In this document: positions 12,219 through 14,524 of the stretch, piece after piece
How positions within the stretch are numbered: the stretch's first letter is position 1
Layout: each line of letters begins with the position of its first letter
Program-made: the position numbers and the translations under genes
Source of the DNA: Desulfatirhabdium butyrativorans
GTDB lineage: Bacteria; Desulfobacterota; Desulfobacteria; Desulfobacterales; DYRK01
Reading direction: 5' to 3'
NCBI GenBank assembly: GCA_020718785.1
Contig: DYRK01000015.1
Span: forward strand, 1 to 14,524
DNA: 14,524 bases
The notes under the pieces: model-generated
Database searches by the model: none
The model's input: only the letters and a program-made list of their open reading frames with translations
What the model was told of the DNA's origin: nothing

Positions 12219-14312
12219 CTAACTTTTCTTTTCTTCTTCCAGAGTCGCCCGATGACTCAGGCTGATTTTTCCGTCTTTCCGGATTTCAAGCACTTTGACC
12301 TTGAGACGGTCGCCTTCTTTGACCACATCCGTCACCTTTTTGACGCGCTGTCTCGCAAGTTCCGAGATGTGAACCAGCCCGTCAGTGCCGGGCATAATCT
12401 GTACAAAGGCTCCGAAATCCGTGATTTTCACAACCGTTCCGTCATAAATCTGCCCCACTTCAGCTTCCTGCACGATCTCATGTATCCGCTTGAGGGCAGC
12501 GTCTGCCTCGGCTTTCGAGGCTGCGGCAATCTTGACCATGCCCGAATCCTCGATTTCTATCCGAGTGTTGGTCTCAGACTGAATGGAACGGATGATTTTT
12601 CCTCCGGGACCGATAACATCCCGGATTTTATCCGGGTTGATTTTCAGGGAAATCATCTTGGGCGCGTGGGGAGAAATTTCTTTGCGGGGTTCCGACAAGG
12701 TCTCCTGCATTTTCTGCAAGATAAAAAGCCGGCCGGCCCGAGCCTGTTCCAGTGCTTTTTCGATGATGTCCCGGGAAAGCTCATGAATTTTGATATCCAT
12801 CTGAATGGCGGTCACGCCGTCTTTGGTCCCCGCGACTTTGAAATCCATGTCACCGTTATGATCCTCATCTCCGATGATGTCCGAAAGAATCGCAATCCTG
12901 TCTTCATCTTTCATCAGCCCCATGGCAATGCCGGCGACCGGAGTTTTGATGGGAACGCCGCCGTCCATCAGCGCAAGACTTGCCGCGCAGACTGTTGCCA
13001 TCGAAGATGACCCGTTGGATTCCATGACTTCCGACACCACGCGGATAGTATAATCGAATTCCCCTTTGGCAGGCAGCACTTTTTCCACAGCACGCGTCGA
13101 AAGTCCGCCGTGACCGATGTCTCTGCGGCTGGGTCCTCCGAGTCTTTTGACTTCTCCCACGGAAAAGGGCGGAAAATTATAATGAAGCATAAATGGACGG
13201 CTTTCTTCCCCGCTCAGGGTTTCCACACGCTGTTCGTCCAAACCCGACCCCATGGTCAGAATTCCCAGCACCTGAGTTTCCCCGCGGGTGAAAAGTGCGC
13301 TGCCGTGGGGACGCGGCAGGATACCGACTTCGCTGGTAATAGGACGTATCTCGTCGAATTTTCTCCCGTCAATCCGCAGCCCTTCTTTCAGTACCAGATC
13401 CCTGCACATTTTCCGATGCAGTCCGTGAAAGATTTCATCAGCTTCGCCTTTGCGGTCGCTGTATGCCTCACCAAGTTGTCCGATGATTTCCGCTTTGATT
13501 TCTCTGACCCTGTCGTGACGTTTCATCTTCTTAGGAATGACAATTGCTTCACGGAGTTTCCCCGCTGCCGAAGATTCGATCTGCCGGATCAGTTCCTCGT
13601 CTTTTATAACCGGAGGAATCACCCGTTTGGGCTTGCCCGCGGCTTCTTTCAGTTTCAATTGCAGATCAATGAGCGGCTGTATGGCAGCATGACCGAAAAA
13701 AATGGCTTCCAGAAGTTCAGCCTCGCTTACGATATTGCCGGACCCCTCCGCCATTACCACGCCGTTTTTTGAACCCGCCAAAATGATGTTGATATCGCAT
13801 TTGTCCCATTCCGCGATCACAGGATTTATTTTAAGCTGCCCGCCTATTCGCCCCACCCGGACACCTGCGACAGGTCCCGCGAAGGGAATATCGGACAGTT
13901 CCAGCGCGGCAGATGCTCCGGTCATTGCAAGGATATCCGGATCGTTTTCCTGATCCATGGACAGTACCGTGGCAATCACCTGGGTCTCATAAAAAAAATC
14001 CTTTGGGAAAAGGGGACGGACGGGACGGTCAATCAGGCGGGAAGTCAGGGTTTCCTTCTCGCTGGGTCTTCCCACTTCCCGCCTGTGATAATTCCCCGGG
14101 ATCCGGCCTGCGGCATAAATTTTTTCCATATATTCTACCGAAAGCGGTAAAAAATCTGTGCCGGCTCTCATCTCATCGGAGGCTACAACCGTAACAAGCA
14201 CAATTGTTTCGCCGTACTGAACCACTACAGCGCCGGATGCCTGTTTGGCAAGTTTTCCCGTCTGAATACTCAGCGGTCTGCCCCCGACGTCGGCTTTAAA
14301 TGCTATTTCCAT
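12219..14312 (-). CDS. pnp: Polynucleotide phosphorylase (polyribonucleotide nucleotidyltransferase)
   Basis: Complete 697-residue PNPase, the usual length. It carries out phosphorolytic 3'-5' degradation of RNA and the reverse polymerisation, in the cytoplasm. Two RNase PH domains are present: the first includes YMEKIYAAGRIPGNYHRREV and RPVRPLF, the second RIDGRKFDEIRPITSEVG, HGSALFTRGETQ and the catalytic HNGDMDFKVAGTKDGVTA. A KH domain with VIGPGGKIIR (about 555-618) and a C-terminal S1 domain (about 619-690; GTVVKITDFGAFVQI, GLVHISEL) follow. ATG at 14310-14312 has AGGAG about seven bases upstream. It follows rpsO as in most bacteria, but with a GC-rich 83-bp tandem repeat between them that could influence leader folding. 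PNPase represses its own mRNA through a leader stem-loop in E. coli; whether that holds here is not known. Confidence 0.97.
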   Translation of the reverse strand: MEIAFKADVGGRPLSIQTGKLAKQASGAVVVQYGETIVLVTVVASDEMRAGTDFLPLSVEYMEKIYAAGRIPGNYHRREVGRPSEKETLTSRLIDRPVRPLFPKDFFYETQVIATVLSMDQENDPDILAMTGASAALELSDIPFAGPVAGVRVGRIGGQLKINPVIAEWDKCDINIILAGSKNGVVMAEGSGNIVSEAELLEAIFFGHAAIQPLIDLQLKLKEAAGKPKRVIPPVIKDEELIRQIESSAAGKLREAIVIPKKMKRHDRVREIKAEIIGQLGEAYSDRKGEADEIFHGLHRKMCRDLVLKEGLRIDGRKFDEIRPITSEVGILPRPHGSALFTRGETQVLGILTMGSGLDEQRVETLSGEESRPFMLHYNFPPFSVGEVKRLGGPSRRDIGHGGLSTRAVEKVLPAKGEFDYTIRVVSEVMESNGSSSMATVCAASLALMDGGVPIKTPVAGIAMGLMKDEDRIAILSDIIGDEDHNGDMDFKVAGTKDGVTAIQMDIKIHELSRDIIEKALEQARAGRLFILQKMQETLSEPRKEISPHAPKMISLKINPDKIRDVIGPGGKIIRSIQSETNTRIEIEDSGMVKIAAASKAEADAALKRIHEIVQEAEVGQIYDGTVVKITDFGAFVQIMPGTDGLVHISELARQRVKKVTDVVKEGDRLKVKVLEIRKDGKISLSHRATLEEEKKS

Positions 14313-14324
14313 TCCTGTCTCCTG

Positions 14325-14489
14325 AAGAGAGATTCGGGGTACGAGGTTCGGGGTCAGAGGAAAGATACCCCCCTGACCCCTGACCCCTGACCCCGAACCC
14401 TCCCGTTAAGAGAGATTCGGGGTACGAGGTTCGGGGTCAGAGGTAAGATACCCCCTGACCCAGAACCTCGAACCCCGAACCCTCCCGTT
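14325..14489. repeat. 83-bp tandem spacer repeat between rpsO and pnp
   Basis: Copy 1 (14325-14407) and copy 2 (14408-14489) both start AAGAGAGATTCGGGGTACGA and end CGAACCCTCCCGTT. Each is internally self-complementary (GAGGTTCGGGGTCAG pairing with CTGACCC...GAACC), so each can form a hairpin in the rpsO-pnp transcript. In copy 1 the CTGACCC unit is expanded to three; in copy 2 it is replaced by CAGAACCTCG. Confidence 0.9.
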
Positions 14490-14524
14490 TCATCTTCTCA
14501 GTCCCAGCGTTTCAATGATGGTTC
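14490..14524 (-). CDS. rpsO: Ribosomal protein S15, last residues only
   Basis: The minus-strand frame ending in TGA at 14490-14492 gives TIIETLGLRR as its last residues, matching the conserved S15 C-terminus (LGLRR). Position immediately upstream of pnp is the conserved rpsO-pnp order. Only eleven sense and stop codons plus two bases are in the window, so the call rests on the tail motif and synteny. Confidence 0.78.
   Translation of the reverse strand, partial: TIIETLGLRR

Noticed and set aside
12147..13010. 287-codon plus-strand frame over the pnp 3' end
   Set aside because: It is almost entirely antisense to the KH and S1 domains of pnp, which is unmistakable; its Phe/His-rich composition is typical of a shadow frame.

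Overview
The window looks like chromosomal DNA of a Gram-negative bacterium, most likely a Desulfobacterota (sulfate-reducer type) relative. This rests on a conserved rpsO-pnp pair, a very large exported protein with tandem 'GEDGFAPG' EF-hand/dockerin-like repeats as remembered from that group, and GGGATT-type spacer repeats next to a GxxExxY gene. The lineage call is inference. Every gene recognised lies on the minus strand, so the text runs in the reverse direction of transcription.

Right end (about 11.9-14.5 kb): the last codons of rpsO (ribosomal protein S15), then an 83-bp tandem spacer repeat with a strong G-quadruplex motif in the mRNA strand, then pnp (PNPase), complete and conventional. 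Next (10.06-11.96 kb) is an AT-richer two-gene unit: tcmP (three-Cys-motif partner, SAM-methyltransferase-like fold) followed 15 bp later by a radical-SAM-like protein with an unusual CX3CX3C cluster motif. It looks like a laterally acquired accessory pair, possibly for defence or nucleic-acid modification; its function is unknown.

Middle (2.2-9.8 kb): two toxin-antitoxin operons flank one giant gene. The right operon has a MazF/PemK-type toxin carrying a 66-bp in-frame tandem duplication. The left operon (1.5-2.2 kb) has a PIN-domain (VapC-type) toxin. The two antitoxins share an almost identical N-terminal domain, promoter and upstream terminator, but their C-termini are unrelated and each looks matched to its own toxin. 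Between them lies a 1671-residue exported protein: signal peptide, two EF-hand/dockerin-like repeats, Ig-like domain, then twice over an aspartic-protease-like module and a six-blade TolB/PD40-type propeller, and a carboxypeptidase-regulatory-like domain. Its 3' end is broken by one apparent frameshift and one in-frame TAA; about 430 further codons of the same protein follow out of frame.

Left end (1-1.5 kb): a GxxExxY (PD-(D/E)XK-type) nuclease-like gene sits between copies of a GGGATT-rich, self-complementary, G-quadruplex-capable repeat, and one copy encodes its last residues. Beyond it, running off the window, is an N-terminally membrane-anchored protein of unknown function.
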